In this document: piece after piece, positions 13,804 through 14,816 of the stretch
Layout: each line of letters opens with the position of its first letter
Position numbering within the stretch: position 1 is the first letter of the stretch
Assembly (NCBI GenBank): GCA_046086225.1
Contig: JBJSXF010000153.1
Coordinates: 1 to 14,816, forward strand
Length of the DNA stretch: 14,816 nucleotides
Source: JBJSXF01 sp046086225
Lineage (GTDB): Bacteria; Actinomycetota; Acidimicrobiia; IMCC26256; PALSA-610
Direction of reading: 5' to 3'
Program-made: the position numbers and the translations under genes
Notes under the pieces: model-generated
Database searches by the model: none
The model's input: the letters and a program-made list of their open reading frames with translations, nothing else
Told to the model about the DNA's origin: nothing

Positions 13804-14816
13804 TCAGATGTACATCGGGAGGTAGTCGTCGGGGAACGTCGACGGGGCGAAGAGCCAGGATTCGAGTGCGAGCCGGGGCCGAGCGAGGCCGGAGACGTCA
13901 CCGCCGGTCGAGTGCAGGAAGAGCTGGTCGAACACGAGTGCGTCCCCTGCGTCGAAATGTGGCGTGCACGGGGCGATGTCATCGCCGACCTCGCGGACGA
14001 CGTCGGGGCTCACACCGAGCGGGTGGGCCGCGCCGCGGGTGCCGTACTCGACGACATCGTCGAGGCGGCGGGGCATGAGGTGCATGCCCGGTGCGTCGGT
14101 GCCGGAACCGCAGTCGGTGAGCGCGATCCAGATGTCGACCGCCCGGCTCCCCGCCCCCATGAAGGCGCCGTCCTGGTGCCAGGCGGTGCGGGCCTCGGGC
14201 GGAATGCGGCGCAGCGTGGTCTTGTCGACCGAGAGAACCGGCCGCTCGCCGAGGTAGTCGCTGACGGTGGCGACGAGGCCGGTGTGCACGAGGACATCGG
14301 TGAGGAGGCGGAGCGTGCGGGGGGAGTCGACGACCTGCATGGTTGCGCAGTCCCGGGCCCACTGCCGCGCGATCCCGGCCTTTCCCGGCTTGCGTGCGGT
14401 CCATTCCCGGCACGGGGCGAACCAGGGCGCCGGGGGATCCGCTCCTGCTCCGCTGTCGGTCTCCCGGGCGGCGAAGGCACGCTCGATGGTGTCGTTGAAC
14501 TCGTCGACGCGGGGTTCATCGACGAGACCCCGGATCAGCAGACAGCCGTGGTGCTGCAGGGCGCCGCCGAGCACGTCGGCGTCGACGGCGCCGGGCGCGA
14601 CCTCGGGTGGCGAACCCACGAGGCCGGGGAACGGGTCGGGCGGTGTCGGCAATGCCGGAATCGTCGTCGGCCGGGGAGCCGCCCCTGCGCCGGCGACCCG
14701 CAGCTCGGCGAGGTGCACCTCGGCCCGGGTGTCCGGCTCCCGGGCGAGCAGTTCGGACCAGGTTGCGATGGCGGTCGAGAGGTCGCCGGACTGCTCGGCG
14801 GCCTCGGCGCGTTCAC
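13804..14816 (-). CDS. PhyH-family Fe(II)/2-oxoglutarate dioxygenase with TPR-like N-terminus, 5' end missing
   Basis: The frame is open to the right edge, so the start lies outside the window or at the GTG at 14718. The dioxygenase domain matches the phytanoyl-CoA dioxygenase (PhyH) family, which hydroxylates small molecules with iron, oxygen and 2-oxoglutarate. Numbering from 14718, iron ligands are H181 and D183 in WHQDG and H269 in LFLHSTG; R280, 11 residues later, should bind 2-oxoglutarate. VDKTTLRRIPP (164-174) and MHLMPRR (212-218) also fit the family. The part before 14718 reads SGDLSTAIATWSELLAREPD and continues as RAEVHLAEL, a good TPR helix pair. This suggests a TPR-dioxygenase fusion. 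The gene lies 38 bp upstream of the binding-protein gene and probably shares its transcript. The substrate is unknown; a sugar or lipid of the glycan is conceivable. Confidence 0.82.
   Translation of the reverse strand, partial: ERAEAAEQSGDLSTAIATWSELLAREPDTRAEVHLAELRVAGAGAAPRPTTIPALPTPPDPFPGLVGSPPEVAPGAVDADVLGGALQHHGCLLIRGLVDEPRVDEFNDTIERAFAARETDSGAGADPPAPWFAPCREWTARKPGKAGIARQWARDCATMQVVDSPRTLRLLTDVLVHTGLVATVSDYLGERPVLSVDKTTLRRIPPEARTAWHQDGAFMGAGSRAVDIWIALTDCGSGTDAPGMHLMPRRLDDVVEYGTRGAAHPLGVSPDVVREVGDDIAPCTPHFDAGDALVFDQLFLHSTGGDVSGLARPRLALESWLFAPSTFPDDYLPMYI

Noticed and set aside
1..14816. CRISPR arrays, insertion sequences, att sites, tRNA or rRNA genes
   Set aside because: No regularly spaced repeats, transposase or integrase motifs, terminal inverted repeats, or structured RNA sequences were seen on either strand.

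Overview
The window is about 14.8 kb of very GC-rich, gene-dense DNA. It has short intergenic gaps, many GTG and TTG starts, TAnnnT-type -10 boxes and lipoproteins with an LAAC lipobox. This fits a high-GC actinobacterium; an Acidimicrobiia-like lineage is my guess, since no rRNA or other phylogenetic marker is present. Nearly all of it is one locus for building and exporting a surface polysaccharide or glycolipid. I see no tRNA, rRNA, CRISPR array, transposase or phage gene.

Layout. The left block, plus strand (1-4648), holds the 3' part of a GT4 glycosyltransferase, an ABC-2 polysaccharide-export permease (Wzm/TagG type), its ATPase (Wzt/TagH type), an NKWYS-type sulfotransferase-like protein, and a membrane-anchored SPFH/Band-7 protein. 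A perfect 8-bp hairpin lies at the convergent junction (4652-4670). The central block, minus strand (11612 down to 4690), is a tight five-gene operon: a 636-aa protein of unrecognised family with a glycosyltransferase-like C-terminus, a GT2-GT4 double glycosyltransferase, a small Thr-rich lipoprotein, a GalE/WbpP-like UDP-sugar epimerase, and a WbpA/TviB-like UDP-sugar 6-dehydrogenase. Three of its four junctions are GTGA start-stop overlaps. A 71-bp divergent promoter region (11613-11683) separates it from a plus-strand sulfotransferase and a possible 44-aa membrane peptide. The right block, minus strand, holds an amino-acid-type ABC substrate-binding lipoprotein without permease genes, and a PhyH-family dioxygenase whose open frame runs off the right edge through a TPR-like segment.

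How the genes could work together (inference). The epimerase and dehydrogenase would make a UDP-hexuronic or UDP-N-acetylhexosaminuronic acid. Three glycosyltransferases, plus possibly the 636-aa protein, would assemble the chain. The permease and ATPase would export it. Two different sulfotransferase-fold proteins suggest a sulfated, strongly acidic glycan. The SPFH protein, the small lipoprotein and the dioxygenase are the least explained parts and the best candidates for new biology. I found no clearly new defence or mobile system.
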